A stretch of 64,000 nt of DNA, taken from NCBI GenBank assembly GCA_015075745.1, contig JABTTW010000002.1:1068453-1132452 (forward strand), in the 5' to 3' direction. Below the pieces are notes generated by a model, which had not been told where the DNA came from, ran no database searches, and worked only from the letters and a program-made list of their open reading frames with translations. How positions within the stretch are numbered: the first letter of the stretch is position 1; each line of letters begins with the position of its first letter. Made by a program: the position numbers and the translations under genes. Origin of the DNA: Planctomycetia bacterium. GTDB lineage: Bacteria > Planctomycetota > Phycisphaerae > UBA1845 > UTPLA1. Positions 8,661-18,147 of this stretch are shown one piece after another.

Positions 8661-11252
8661 ATGTCTGACCCACGAGATGATCTTCCCATCATGCCGTCGC
8701 GCGACAAGCCATCCGTCGTCGACGCCCATTCCGTGGAGCAAAGCCGCCCGTTCTATCCAGGCCTCCCCACCGGCACCGGCATCGGGAAATACCGCATCCT
8801 TGGACGAATCCGAGCCTATCACAACGCCGTCGTCTACAAGGCTCGAGACCTCATGCTCGACCGGCTAGTCGCCATCAAGCAGATGACCCCCGAACTGATC
8901 GACAGTCCCATCGCCTGCGGCAACTTCCGACGCGAGGCGCAATTTCTCGCCAGGATTCCCAAGGACTCTCGATACATCCTGAACATTCACGAACTCATCG
9001 AGGATGAATTAGGCCTCTTCATCGTCGAAGAGTACGTCCCCGGCCACTGGCTCGAGTCACTCATTTTCAAACGCCACATTGACCAGAGCGGCGCCTATCG
9101 GCTCCTCAAGACCGCATCCATGGGCTTGCGGACGCTTCACAATCACATGATTGTTCACCGGGATATCCAGCCCGGAAACATCATGATCACAAAGAACCTC
9201 TCCGCGAAACTGGCGAATCTTGCCTCCGCGGCCCAGGAGGGCGACCTCAGCCCCCCGCCGGTCATAACCCCACAATATGCCGCGCCGGAATTACTTCTTG
9301 AGCAAAGATACGACAACCGCGTCGATATCTACGGCCTGGGAATGACGGTCTATGAGATATGCGTCGGAAGGCCGGCGCTGGAGCGTCATTTTCCTGAAAT
9401 CTATTCCAGCCCGTTCCCCGTTGGTAAATGGATCGAATGGCAGACCGACGCAAGCCGCCATCTTCCCGACGCCAGTGAACTCAATCCACTCGTTCCTCCG
9501 GCACTCACAACCATTTTGCGGAAAATGACCGCCAAGAGTCTGGACCATCGTTACAGCTCAATCGACCAAGTGCTCGAAGCCGTTGCCGCCTACTTGACCG
9601 GCGCGCCCACCACTGCCTCTGCACGTCTGCTTAAGGGTTATAGCGAGTCAGGCGCGCAGGACTCGTGGCAACAGAAGCTACTCCCCAATGCCGAAGCACC
9701 GGCAGAAACTCGCGACAATTATGAAATGCCCGCCGCCGAACCGACTCGGCGCCGGACACATACCCACACCGTCCGTTCCGCTCGTCAACGCTTCCGAGAC
9801 GAGGCCAGGTGGGAATGGGGCGCCGAAGCGATCGTTGAAACGCCCGTCGGGCCGCGAACGCGCGGTGCGGGTACCTGGAACCGTCAGCGTCGGCCGGGTC
9901 GTGGTTTCTCGCCGCCGCGCCCCCAAAAAGTCGTCGTTATTCCACCACCCCCAAGCTCCAAACCTATTGTCCACAAGAGTCACGCCCCCCGAGTCTTGGC
10001 TTGGACAATCAGTCTCCTGTTCTTCCTGATTAGCGTCGGTGCCATCGGGTACGGAGGTTGGTATTACAACTACGGCCCCGGCGCGACGCATCCCGTCGAA
10101 CCGGTGATTGCCAAGGGCATCGCCGCGTACGAAGCGGGTCGATACGAGGAATCCGAAAGGCAATTCGCCGCGGCAGCCGGAATGAAGCTAAGCGATCGGG
10201 ACAAGAACATCTGGAGCGAGCGAATTCAATTCTGGACGGAACTCGTCCAGGCTCAGTTCGCCCTAAACCGCGATGAATACGAAGTCGTTCAGGTCTTGCT
10301 GCGAAACGCTGCCAGGAGCGGCATCGACCCGGCCAAAGTAGATGAACTACAGCAAAAGGCTTGGTTGAAGCACGACGCGCAAAGGCTCGCCTCCCAGGGA
10401 ATGGAGGAGATCGCCGCAGGCAACATTCATGCTGTCGAGGAAAAGCTCGAGGAATACGCCCAAAAGGCCGCCGCAGTAGGGCTCGATCCGACCAGGCTCG
10501 AATCGACACTCAAAGAGACGAAGCAGGATATCAAACAGCGGGAATACCTGCAGCAGGCGACGAAGGCCCTGAGAGAAGGAAAGTTCCTCGAAGCGATCAC
10601 CGCATGCGAAAAGGCAGAGCAGGTCCTCGTGTCAACCGCGACCAGAGAACTCCGCAATGCAATCGCCAACGCTCAGGCCCGGCAGGACTGGATCGATAAG
10701 GGTGACCGAGCGATTGCTGATCGGGAATTCTCCGAAGCCGAGCGATGCTATAGTAATGCCCTCTTGATCGGCCCGGATATTGCCACTGAGAAGAAAGGTC
10801 GGTTGGCCAGAGCCTACGTGCTTCTCGATGAGGCCCTTGAAAACATTAAGGCGGGCGAACTGCTTGACGCCGAGAGCAAGCTCAAGAGCTCCCTTTGGAA
10901 CACGGAAACACCGGAAGTCCGCGCCAAACTGGCCCAGTTGGATTCCGCCTTCGCCGCGGCACGTCTCGTCAGACGGGCCGACCGGCGCGCCGAGGAGGGC
11001 GATTTCGAAAGGGCGCGTTCCCTCTATGAGCGAGCCCTGCCGTCCCTCCCAACCCCCGCCGATGAACGATGTCGCCAGAAGCTGCTCGGTATCAAGCGAG
11101 CCAAACTCCTCTGGGACGGAGATCAAGCCTTGGGTAACGGCGACCGCGAAATGGCCGAGGATCTCTTCATCCAGGCACGCAAGCTGGCCCCCGGCAAGGA
11201 TGTCGATGATCGCCTCAACCGCCTGAACCACCCAACCAGCGGCCCAGGCTGA
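8661..11252 (+). CDS. Kinase-like (probable pseudokinase) transmembrane TPR receptor
   Basis: 863 aa from ATG 8661; a GTG at 8577 in the same frame is less likely. Residues 43-330 have the bacterial Ser/Thr (Hanks) kinase fold: VAIK lysine K73, a Glu in FRREA, HRD (H166-R167-D168) with N173, and an APE-like AAPELL. Key catalytic parts are gone. The glycine loop normally reading GEGGMG is RAYHNA, HRDxKPxN is HRDIQPGN, and DFG is N186-L187-A188. A low-complexity Pro/Arg-rich linker leads to one membrane helix (about 445-469), then an alpha-helical TPR-like region to the C-terminus (AYEAGRYEESERQFAAAAG, ADREFSEAERCYSNAL and similar). The kinase-like part would be cytoplasmic and the TPRs outside. 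It is divergent from the efflux operon. Loss of DFG and the glycine loop suggests a scaffold or nucleotide sensor rather than a kinase. Confidence 0.85.
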   Translation: MSDPRDDLPIMPSRDKPSVVDAHSVEQSRPFYPGLPTGTGIGKYRILGRIRAYHNAVVYKARDLMLDRLVAIKQMTPELIDSPIACGNFRREAQFLARIPKDSRYILNIHELIEDELGLFIVEEYVPGHWLESLIFKRHIDQSGAYRLLKTASMGLRTLHNHMIVHRDIQPGNIMITKNLSAKLANLASAAQEGDLSPPPVITPQYAAPELLLEQRYDNRVDIYGLGMTVYEICVGRPALERHFPEIYSSPFPVGKWIEWQTDASRHLPDASELNPLVPPALTTILRKMTAKSLDHRYSSIDQVLEAVAAYLTGAPTTASARLLKGYSESGAQDSWQQKLLPNAEAPAETRDNYEMPAAEPTRRRTHTHTVRSARQRFRDEARWEWGAEAIVETPVGPRTRGAGTWNRQRRPGRGFSPPRPQKVVVIPPPPSSKPIVHKSHAPRVLAWTISLLFFLISVGAIGYGGWYYNYGPGATHPVEPVIAKGIAAYEAGRYEESERQFAAAAGMKLSDRDKNIWSERIQFWTELVQAQFALNRDEYEVVQVLLRNAARSGIDPAKVDELQQKAWLKHDAQRLASQGMEEIAAGNIHAVEEKLEEYAQKAAAVGLDPTRLESTLKETKQDIKQREYLQQATKALREGKFLEAITACEKAEQVLVSTATRELRNAIANAQARQDWIDKGDRAIADREFSEAERCYSNALLIGPDIATEKKGRLARAYVLLDEALENIKAGELLDAESKLKSSLWNTETPEVRAKLAQLDSAFAAARLVRRADRRAEEGDFERARSLYERALPSLPTPADERCRQKLLGIKRAKLLWDGDQALGNGDREMAEDLFIQARKLAPGKDVDDRLNRLNHPTSGPG

Positions 11253-11438
11253 GCCCAGTCGGACAGCCCCAGATACAACCAGCCCTCGAATCCCTCTACC
11301 AGCCAAAGACCTCACATCTGGCCGGTTCTTGATCTATCCCATTCTCGATGGCCCCCCGTAACCCCAGTCCCCCAGAATAATGCAGAATTTTGATCGAACT
11401 TTCCCCGCTCTCCGGGACACCTGTAGGATGAGGCCCGA

Positions 11439-11978
11439 ATGGATGCCCGGATGCGGAATCTTGAGCTGCTCTACCGTGACGTCGGTCCGGATGTGCTGAG
11501 ATTTCTGCGTCGATTTCTGGCCTCTGCGGCGGATGCCGACGAACTCCTGCAAGAGACCTTTCTTGTCGTCGCGAGAGATGATGCCGCGCTCGAAAGTGCC
11601 CGCTCACAGAGAGCATGGCTGATCGGGATCGCTAGAAATCTCGTTAGCGCTCATCGTCGTCGTTCGGCCGTCCGCAGGACGCTGAGCTTGATGACCGAGC
11701 CCGTCGCCACGCCGCCGAAAAATGAAGGCGACGAACTGGAGTCGATTCGCAGCGCCATTGCCGGGCTTCCTGCTGCGCAGCAGGAGGTCCTACAACTCCG
11801 TCTTGCCGACGACCTCAGCTATGCGGAAATCGCCGAGGCCCTCGGCATCCCGATCGGCACGGTCCGCTCGCGATTGCACACGGCAATAGCAACCATTCGC
11901 GAAAGGCAGCGTGGAGTCGCCGGCTCGAACGATAACTCATTACATGCAATGGTGCGCGACAACGCAAAGGAAGCGTGA
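11439..11978 (+). CDS. ECF-type RNA polymerase sigma factor
   Basis: 179 aa. Region 2 is seen as LRFLRRFLASAADADELLQETFLVV and SQRAWLIGIARNLV; region 4 has the helix-turn-helix LSYAEIAEALGIPIGTVRSRL. No region 1.1 or 3 is present, as expected for extracytoplasmic-function sigma factors. A GAGG lies 5 nt before the ATG. The stop is 3 nt before the start of a small membrane protein gene, followed by a lipoprotein gene, so the three form a compact sigma/anti-sigma/envelope unit. A weak GAACTT about 40 nt upstream may be an autoregulatory -35 element; this is not secure. Confidence 0.9.
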   Translation: MDARMRNLELLYRDVGPDVLRFLRRFLASAADADELLQETFLVVARDDAALESARSQRAWLIGIARNLVSAHRRRSAVRRTLSLMTEPVATPPKNEGDELESIRSAIAGLPAAQQEVLQLRLADDLSYAEIAEALGIPIGTVRSRLHTAIATIRERQRGVAGSNDNSLHAMVRDNAKEA

Positions 11979-11981
11979 CAC

Positions 11982-12491
11982 ATGAACCGCGAAGCGCTCG
12001 AACATCTGATCATCGACCGTCGCCTGGGCGAACTGCCCAACGACGTCGCGCTCCTGCTGGATGCGTATCTGCACGCATCGCCGGATGCCAATTCAACGGT
12101 TCAGGAAGTCGAGGCGACGCTTACAATGACGAAGCAGGCAGTGCATACATCGTCAACAAATGACACTACGCTTCCTTCCTTTCCATCGAGCCGCATCGCA
12201 GCAGCCATGTCAGATCGACCTCGGCGACCGTCCCACCTCTTGCGGTGGCCGGTCGCGCTCGCCGCAACACTGGCACTGGGCGTGTTTCTCGGCACGCGAA
12301 CGAAGCTCCCAACATCGCCGCGGCCTGTGCAATCGATCCCGGTCGTCTTCCACGAAGTAAGCGACGACGCACCGGGCGACTTTTGGTCCCTCAGCCCTCG
12401 TCAAACAACATCGACGTCTTCATCAACCTCAACCAAACACCTTGAGTGGTCATCTCCGCTCAACTGGCCCGTCAAAGGAGAATCATTGTGA
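11982..12491 (+). CDS. Single-pass membrane protein, probable anti-sigma factor
   Basis: 169 aa. The N-terminal ~75 residues (LEHLIIDRRLGELPNDVALLLDAYL) resemble the helical sigma-binding segment of anti-sigma factors, but no HxxxCxxC zinc motif is present. One membrane helix (WPVALAATLALGVFLG, about 90-105) is followed by a Ser/Thr/Pro-rich outer part. It starts 3 nt after the ECF sigma stop, and its own stop overlaps the GTG of the next gene as GTGA. Position and topology suggest it tethers the sigma factor until an envelope signal arrives. Family assignment is by context, not by motif. Confidence 0.6.
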   Translation: MNREALEHLIIDRRLGELPNDVALLLDAYLHASPDANSTVQEVEATLTMTKQAVHTSSTNDTTLPSFPSSRIAAAMSDRPRRPSHLLRWPVALAATLALGVFLGTRTKLPTSPRPVQSIPVVFHEVSDDAPGDFWSLSPRQTTSTSSSTSTKHLEWSSPLNWPVKGESL

Positions 12492-13915
12492 AATCGATGA
12501 CAAGAATCTCGTGCCTCGCGGCCCTGGGTCTGACACTCTGCGGATGTCTGCCCGAAAAGCGAATCGTCTGGTCTCCGGACGGAAGCCGGGCGGCAGTCGC
12601 CACGCCGACCGGCCTGTACTTAATCGACGCAACCGGCAAACTCCTGAAGCCTCGCATTTCAGATACGCCGACGCGCTGCGTCTGGACCGCTGACGGAAAA
12701 GGGCTCCTCGTCGCCCACGCTCAAAAAGCTGCAAAGTGGGATGAACTCACGAAATCAATGAGCGCCGCGGAAAAGGAGATGATCGAATCAACGGCCGTCG
12801 AATTACGAAAAAGAATTCTCGAACACGACGGAGACTGGGAGAAATTCGAGCTTGATCCGGACAAGAAGCTCTCCGCCGGCATGGAGGCCGCCGCCGTGCT
12901 CTGCCTGCGCGACAAGCACGCCGAGGGCGTAAAGGAAAAGCTCGGGGACAAGTGGGAAGACATCGAAAAGGTCGACGCCCCGGTGTGGAAGCTGACTCTG
13001 TTCGACGTAACAGAAGAAAAACTGGTCGAGAGGAAGACGCTCTTCCAGGGTCTCGACGAAATTCGCGCGCCTTCGCTTTCGCCAAACGGCCGTCTCGCTG
13101 GATTCCTTTGGAATCGTTCCGTGGCTTCTGACGACGAAGACTTATCTTCGATCACCCGACCCCTCCAACTCGACCAGTTGTCGCTCAACATCGTGCCCAC
13201 CGACGGCGCCAAGCCCGCCAGGCTCGTCGCCAACAAAGTCGCCATCGACTACGACTGGAGCCCGGACAGCCGAAGCCTTGCCTTCATTCACGGCGCCCCC
13301 TCAATGGAAGAAGGCTCCCGCGTCGAACTCGGCTCGCTCGCCACAACCACCGTCGCCGACGAAGAGGGCCGTCTTCTCGATAAATGGGAAGAAAAGGATC
13401 GCGTGGGCATGCTTTTCAACCCCATGCTGAGCGTTCGATGGCTCCGCGACGGTCGGCTGCTCTTCTCCTCCGTCGAAGTAACGCTCCCTGTGACCACCCG
13501 CGCCATGCCGCAGGAGTGGACCCTTTTTGTCATGGACCCGCGAACCCCTGCCAGCGTCATGCGCGTGCTCGGCCGCGACCTCGCCGAGCCCCGCGAGCCG
13601 GAGACGCCCGTCTTTTCTTTGAGCCCCGATGAAAAACGCGTGCTGCTGCCCGGGCCCAACGGTCGCGTCACGCTCTACGAATTCACGACGGGCGAAACGA
13701 CGGCCCTTGTGTCGACTCAAAACCCAAAGGGCGGTGCAGGGAGCATCCCATCGTGGCGAAACAACGAGGAGATCACTTTTGTAATGCCCCAGGCGGACGC
13801 TCAGTCTAGCGAATCCAGTCGCCCCGAAGTCCATATCTGGAAAGCCGGAAAGAGCCGATGCATCAGTAAGGATTGGCCGGAAGAAATGCGAACCGGCTGG
13901 TTGGAGAATAAGTGA
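12488..13915 (+). CDS. Lipoprotein with WD40/TolB-like beta-propeller repeats
   Basis: 475 aa from GTG 12488, chosen because AAAGGAG lies 7 nt upstream and the GTG overlaps the preceding stop. The signal peptide ends at a lipobox-like LTLCGC, so the mature protein should be lipid-anchored. Propeller-type repeats are visible: IVWSPDGSRAAVAT near the N-terminus, APSLSPNGRLAGFLW, DYDWSPDSRSLAFIH, VRWLRDGRLLFSS and FSLSPDEKRVLLPG. These resemble the TolB/WD40-like PD40 pattern. A charged helical insert (about 75-150) interrupts the first blades. No enzymatic motif is seen. Being coupled to a sigma/anti-sigma pair, it may be the envelope sensor or a target of the module; this is inference. Confidence 0.72.
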   Translation: MKSMTRISCLAALGLTLCGCLPEKRIVWSPDGSRAAVATPTGLYLIDATGKLLKPRISDTPTRCVWTADGKGLLVAHAQKAAKWDELTKSMSAAEKEMIESTAVELRKRILEHDGDWEKFELDPDKKLSAGMEAAAVLCLRDKHAEGVKEKLGDKWEDIEKVDAPVWKLTLFDVTEEKLVERKTLFQGLDEIRAPSLSPNGRLAGFLWNRSVASDDEDLSSITRPLQLDQLSLNIVPTDGAKPARLVANKVAIDYDWSPDSRSLAFIHGAPSMEEGSRVELGSLATTTVADEEGRLLDKWEEKDRVGMLFNPMLSVRWLRDGRLLFSSVEVTLPVTTRAMPQEWTLFVMDPRTPASVMRVLGRDLAEPREPETPVFSLSPDEKRVLLPGPNGRVTLYEFTTGETTALVSTQNPKGGAGSIPSWRNNEEITFVMPQADAQSSESSRPEVHIWKAGKSRCISKDWPEEMRTGWLENK

Positions 13916-13951
13916 CCTGGACGGACTCAGGCATCAACCGGGCGGCATTTG

Positions 13952-16852
13952 TCATTCCAGGAGATGCCGCCGAACGTCAAAGGGAAATGAGTTGACGCAG
14001 TAGCCATAGTCGTCTCCCACCGCATTGATGAAAAAGTAAAACCCCCGCGGCGAATAAACCTTGCCCATTTCAAGGTCCGAATGCGAACGATCAAACGAGG
14101 CAGTCTCACCGTCCGGACTAAACGCCAGCACCGTCTGCTCCATCTTCTCCGCGATGCGACCGGTGATGTAAACCCTTCCCGTCCGGCTGACGAGTCCTCG
14201 ATCGGCTTCGATGAGCGGCGGCAGCTCACGAAGGAAACTTGGCGCATCGCCGCTGGTGTCGTAAACACGGCATCGCGTGCCCGATCGATCCGTCACGCAG
14301 AGCTTCCCGTTCGACCACGCGACCGCATGGGGACCCTTGAAATTGGCTTTCTCATCAAGAAAGCCCAGAAACCGAAATGACGAATCAAGAATCTGCACCC
14401 GATCGTTCCCAAAGTCAGCGACATACACTCGGCCGCCGCCATCTACTGCAACGTCCCACGGCGCATAAAACTCTCCCGGCTCGTCGCTCGCAAACCCCGG
14501 CCAGCGTCCGCGATCAGGAATAATTTCATCCAATTCGCCACGATCGTTATACAGCGCGAGCACATGGTTCAGCGGATCGGTCGCGATCACGCGATGATCG
14601 GTATTGATGGCGAGGCCCACAAGCGTCGGTTCATAGCCCGGATATTTAAGGTTGCGCACGCCGTACGGCTGAGTCGCTCGCTCACCGTCCCAACGAAGCA
14701 TCTGGCACGGTCCGTCGCCCACCAGCGTGATCAGTGCGTGATCACGATGAATAGCCAGCTTGGCCGCGTCCTTGCCCCATGCACCAAAGCCCGGAGCCGA
14801 CAGATTGCTCTCCCGGCCCTGATTGTCGACGCAGGAAACAGCGTAAAACGTATCCAGCGAGTAGCCGGCCATCGGCTGGAAGTCCTGCCAGAATCGCCCT
14901 TCATACTGCAGCCACCACAATTCGCCGCCGCGCGGCCGCGTAGCCACAAGCCGCCAGGGCTTCACGTCGTCGCCGCCAAAGCTCGTCCGCCGATACACGC
15001 GGAACTCCGATATGTCCTTCGTACGATACCCCGGCGGAGCATACCAACTCGCCGTCACGGTCGAAGCTGATGCGTCCCGCCGCTCCATCAACATCGCGGT
15101 CGACGTCGGCGCGGGCAGCGCATCGGGCGTTCCGAAACGAGTTTGGAGGTCTATCACATGCTCGGCTTGCTCGCCGCGCAAATACGCACTGAGAAAATCA
15201 TGCAGTCGGAGAAAGTGAAACTCTTCCGACGTCCCATACTTAAGCTTAAGAAGCAACAGACCATTCGACCCGTCCGGCGCGATTCGGCCGAACGGATTCG
15301 GTCGCAGGTAAATCCCCATCGGCGAGACCAACTCGGGCACATCCTGATTCAGAAGTGTGAACTGTCCGAGCGAATCAGTCGGCGATGAATAAAGCGGATC
15401 TCCAAGTCCGACCCCCGCTACCATTCCGGCATATTCCCCCTCACTCTGAAGCTGGTAGGCGTCAATTTGCGCTCCTTCCAGCGGCTGACCGTTTCCAGCC
15501 CGCACCACCACCGTCAACTTGGCGGGCAGAAGATACTGGTAATCGCCCTGCGATCCTCGCGGCCTTCCACGCATCGAATTCAAATACGCCGCCTCTGGAT
15601 CCAGCAGCCGGAATCCGCCGGGCGTGTGCGTTAATGTTTGTGGTACGGGGAATCGATGCTCCCGCTGCACATACAGGCCGAGTTGATCAGTTGCCAGGCA
15701 TTGGTCGCAGCGCGTGTCCAGCTTGGCCAGATCGATCAGGCCAAGCTGCAGCGCCAGTGACTTCATTCTCGGCCAGTCGATCTTCAGCGCTTCGTATCCC
15801 AGGGAACTCGCGTCTGCCTCCGCGTCGAACTCAAGAAGGGCCTGGTATTCGGCCGCGCCATCAGCATCTCCCCCCGCATGAAGTGCGTCTCGCCATTTAC
15901 CCGCCGAATCCATAATGACGATGCGATCGCACGTCACACGCTCCAGGACGCCCTGTGGCGCCGCCGGATGAACCGACCTCGCCAATAGGGCATTAAATGA
16001 ACCGATCTGATATCTGATCCAGTCCTCGAAGCAATAAGAATCCACCGCGTTCGGATTGACTTTGAACTGATCGTAGAAATCGTGCGTGACCGCAACCGCG
16101 ATCGCCAGCGCATCGGTTGCCTGCCAATGGACGTTGTTCCATAGATTGATCTCTCCCCCGCCAAGTGGGAGCACCTCCGCGCGAACCGCATGAGTCCCTG
16201 GCTGCCGATTCCACTTTGCGTCGAATGAAGATCGTTCTCCGGCATCAAGCGGCGGCACTTCAAAAGACCCGATCTCATTGCCGTCTACAGTCACGCCCAG
16301 CTTTGTCGCAAACGATTTTACGGCGCCGGCATTAAGAACATGGACGCGAAACACTACCTCGCCGCCCATTTGCGCCGAATCCGCGGCCTTTGCGGCGCTC
16401 TCCTCAAGCTGAGCAATCCCCTCCTCGACAAACACCCTCCCCTGCCAGCTTTGCTCCCGTGGAAGGCGTTCGATGTACGCAATCGTTAGATCGGGTAGCT
16501 GCGGTTGAACCCGGTGGACGTGAGACCTTCGAAACTCGACTTTCGCGACCTCCCTGGCGTCAATCGCCTCGGCACGGCCGTCGACGCCATAGATAAGGAC
16601 TTCATCAGCCCACTCAATCGCCTTGCCAAGGCGCATGGACCCATCGGTCAGAGTCGCGAGGTCGGAGTAATTCCGGCGGCCATGTTCAAATCGGTACTCC
16701 AGCAGACCTTCCGACTCCGTTGCGCCGATCTCCATCTGCAGACTCGGCTCGCTCGAACTACTTGGTGAATCGGCCCAGGCACCGCCCCCAAACCGGAAGA
16801 TGACCGCCCCTGCCAGCAGCCCGCAAAAAATCAAGAATAGTCGTGTGCTCAT
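13952..16852 (-). CDS. Large secreted multidomain protein with C-terminal NHL-type propeller
   Basis: 966 aa. The signal peptide (LFLIFCGLLAGAVIFRFGGGAWA) spans about residues 5-27. A CARDB-like segment (VVFRVHVLNAGAVKSFATKLGV...GTHAVRAEVLP) lies near 165-235. A carboxypeptidase-regulatory-like beta domain (LTVVVRAGNGQPLEGAQIDAY) lies near 455-530. The last third has NHL-type repeats (FYAPWDVAVDGGGRVYVADFGNDRVQ, GPHAVAWSNGKLCVTD, VSRTGRVYITGR). No catalytic residues were recognised and there is no PEP-CTERM or lipobox. It probably acts at the cell surface or outside in carbohydrate or protein contacts. It is convergent with the upstream plus-strand lipoprotein gene, 36 nt apart, and seems to be its own transcription unit. 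Confidence 0.75.
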   Translation of the reverse strand: MSTRLFLIFCGLLAGAVIFRFGGGAWADSPSSSSEPSLQMEIGATESEGLLEYRFEHGRRNYSDLATLTDGSMRLGKAIEWADEVLIYGVDGRAEAIDAREVAKVEFRRSHVHRVQPQLPDLTIAYIERLPREQSWQGRVFVEEGIAQLEESAAKAADSAQMGGEVVFRVHVLNAGAVKSFATKLGVTVDGNEIGSFEVPPLDAGERSSFDAKWNRQPGTHAVRAEVLPLGGGEINLWNNVHWQATDALAIAVAVTHDFYDQFKVNPNAVDSYCFEDWIRYQIGSFNALLARSVHPAAPQGVLERVTCDRIVIMDSAGKWRDALHAGGDADGAAEYQALLEFDAEADASSLGYEALKIDWPRMKSLALQLGLIDLAKLDTRCDQCLATDQLGLYVQREHRFPVPQTLTHTPGGFRLLDPEAAYLNSMRGRPRGSQGDYQYLLPAKLTVVVRAGNGQPLEGAQIDAYQLQSEGEYAGMVAGVGLGDPLYSSPTDSLGQFTLLNQDVPELVSPMGIYLRPNPFGRIAPDGSNGLLLLKLKYGTSEEFHFLRLHDFLSAYLRGEQAEHVIDLQTRFGTPDALPAPTSTAMLMERRDASASTVTASWYAPPGYRTKDISEFRVYRRTSFGGDDVKPWRLVATRPRGGELWWLQYEGRFWQDFQPMAGYSLDTFYAVSCVDNQGRESNLSAPGFGAWGKDAAKLAIHRDHALITLVGDGPCQMLRWDGERATQPYGVRNLKYPGYEPTLVGLAINTDHRVIATDPLNHVLALYNDRGELDEIIPDRGRWPGFASDEPGEFYAPWDVAVDGGGRVYVADFGNDRVQILDSSFRFLGFLDEKANFKGPHAVAWSNGKLCVTDRSGTRCRVYDTSGDAPSFLRELPPLIEADRGLVSRTGRVYITGRIAEKMEQTVLAFSPDGETASFDRSHSDLEMGKVYSPRGFYFFINAVGDDYGYCVNSFPFDVRRHLLE

Positions 16853-16953
16853 GGCCTCATATTCTCGCCAGAATTCGGCGATGGGGCAAACGACGCACAG
16901 AGGGTTTTGTAGGTAATGAGCGAAAGAGTCTTAGCCTATGCGAAGCCTGCGAA

Positions 16954-17376
16954 TCAATGCCCCGCCAGGGATGATTTGATGCGCGCCTGCATCGACTCGG
17001 CCTCCCCTGCCTCGTAATCGCCGGCATTCCATCGAAAGCCCAGCCGGTCATCCGAGACGCGGGGAATGAGGTGGAAGTGGAGGTGGAACACAGCTTGCCC
17101 GCTCGATTCGCCGCTGTTTTGCAGGACGTTCAGGCCCGTAGCCCCCGTGCTCTTCAGGACCGCTCGAGCAAGCGACGGCAGGTGCATCGTCAACCGGCCA
17201 AGAAGCTCGGGCGATGCCTCCAACAGGCTCGAGCAATGTGACTTTGGAATAAGCAGGGTATGCCCCGGCGCGAGTGGCGCAATATCGAGAAACGCCACGG
17301 CGTCATCCGACTCAAACACGCGAAGGGACGGAATCTGGCCGGATGCGATCTTGCAAAAAATGCAGTTCGCGCTCAC
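16954..17376 (-). CDS. HIT-family nucleotide-binding protein
   Basis: 140 aa. The histidine triad is HLHFHLIPR. The N-terminal CIFCKI pair plus a later His matches the zinc-binding Hint-type subfamily. GHTLLIPKSHCSSLLE and GLNVLQNSGESSGQAVFHLHFH are the conserved nucleotide-site segments. Members hydrolyse AMP-lysine-type or other nucleotide phosphoramidates, or dinucleoside polyphosphates. The GTG at 17376 is preferred over TTG 17382 because GGAG sits 7 nt upstream of the former. It lies 33 nt after rplQ, so it may be the last gene read from the ribosomal cluster. Confidence 0.9.
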   Translation of the reverse strand: MSANCIFCKIASGQIPSLRVFESDDAVAFLDIAPLAPGHTLLIPKSHCSSLLEASPELLGRLTMHLPSLARAVLKSTGATGLNVLQNSGESSGQAVFHLHFHLIPRVSDDRLGFRWNAGDYEAGEAESMQARIKSSLAGH

Positions 17377-17409
17377 GGGCAAGCTCCACGAATGTGCTGG
17401 GCGGCAAGC

Positions 17410-18084
17410 CTACTCGGCCGCCGACTCCCCTTCCGCACCCTTGGGCTCCGCCTTGGCGCCCTTGCCGGAAGCGGACTTCTTGGGGCTGGTTTTGCCTTCA
17501 AGGGCACGGATGCGGCCGGCCGCGGTCTGTCGGCGAGGCATGGCCGGCTTGCGCGGCGTCCCGGCCGTAGCCGTCTCGTTTCCGACGAGCTGAAGGATGG
17601 CGAGATCGCTGTTATCACCGATGCGCCGCTTCGCCAATCGAATAATCCGCGTATAGCCGCCGGGTCGATCCTTGAACATCGGCGCGACGTCGTTGATCAG
17701 CCGGTGAATCACCGACTTGGCGACGAAGGTATAGGTCTTCTTGTTGTAGCTGGCGGGAACCTGACCCGTGCGGTGACGCCGGCCGGACCGCGAAGTCAGG
17801 ACGCGCTCGCGCTGGGCGCTGCTCATGGCGTCGTAGCGCTCCTGCTCATCCTGCGAGAGGGCCGCGCGGTCATTCAGTAGCGCGATCAACCGCTGCCGGC
17901 TGTGGAGGGTGTTCTTCCTCGCCAGCGTAATGAGCTTCTCGACAAACGGACGAATCTCTTTTGCCTTCGTCAGCGTCGTTTCAATCTCGCCATGTTGAAA
18001 AAGGCTCTGCGCCATATTCCGACGCATCGCCTTGTGGTGCGACGGGCTCCGCGAAAGATGTCGTCCTGCTAGTCTATGCCTCAT
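17410..18084 (-). CDS. rplQ: Ribosomal protein L17 (bL17) with insert and C-terminal tail
   Basis: 224 aa, against ~120-175 in most bacteria. The N-terminus MRHRLAGRHLSRSPSHHKAM and the motif EIETTLTKAKEIRPFVEKLI are diagnostic. Residues ~75-110 form an insert (LSQDEQERYDAMSSAQRERV and a basic stretch) before the conserved GGYTRIIRLAKRR. The last ~55 residues are Lys/Ala/Gly/Glu-rich and probably disordered. L17 lies at the exit-tunnel side of the 50S subunit. The gene follows rpoA by 63 nt, the standard end of the alpha operon. Confidence 0.96.
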   Translation of the reverse strand: MRHRLAGRHLSRSPSHHKAMRRNMAQSLFQHGEIETTLTKAKEIRPFVEKLITLARKNTLHSRQRLIALLNDRAALSQDEQERYDAMSSAQRERVLTSRSGRRHRTGQVPASYNKKTYTFVAKSVIHRLINDVAPMFKDRPGGYTRIIRLAKRRIGDNSDLAILQLVGNETATAGTPRKPAMPRRQTAAGRIRALEGKTSPKKSASGKGAKAEPKGAEGESAAE

Positions 18085-18147
18085 GGTCCTTCACCAACTT
18101 TCCAATTCGTTCCACCGCACTCTCGCCAGAGCCAATGCCGCAGGGTT

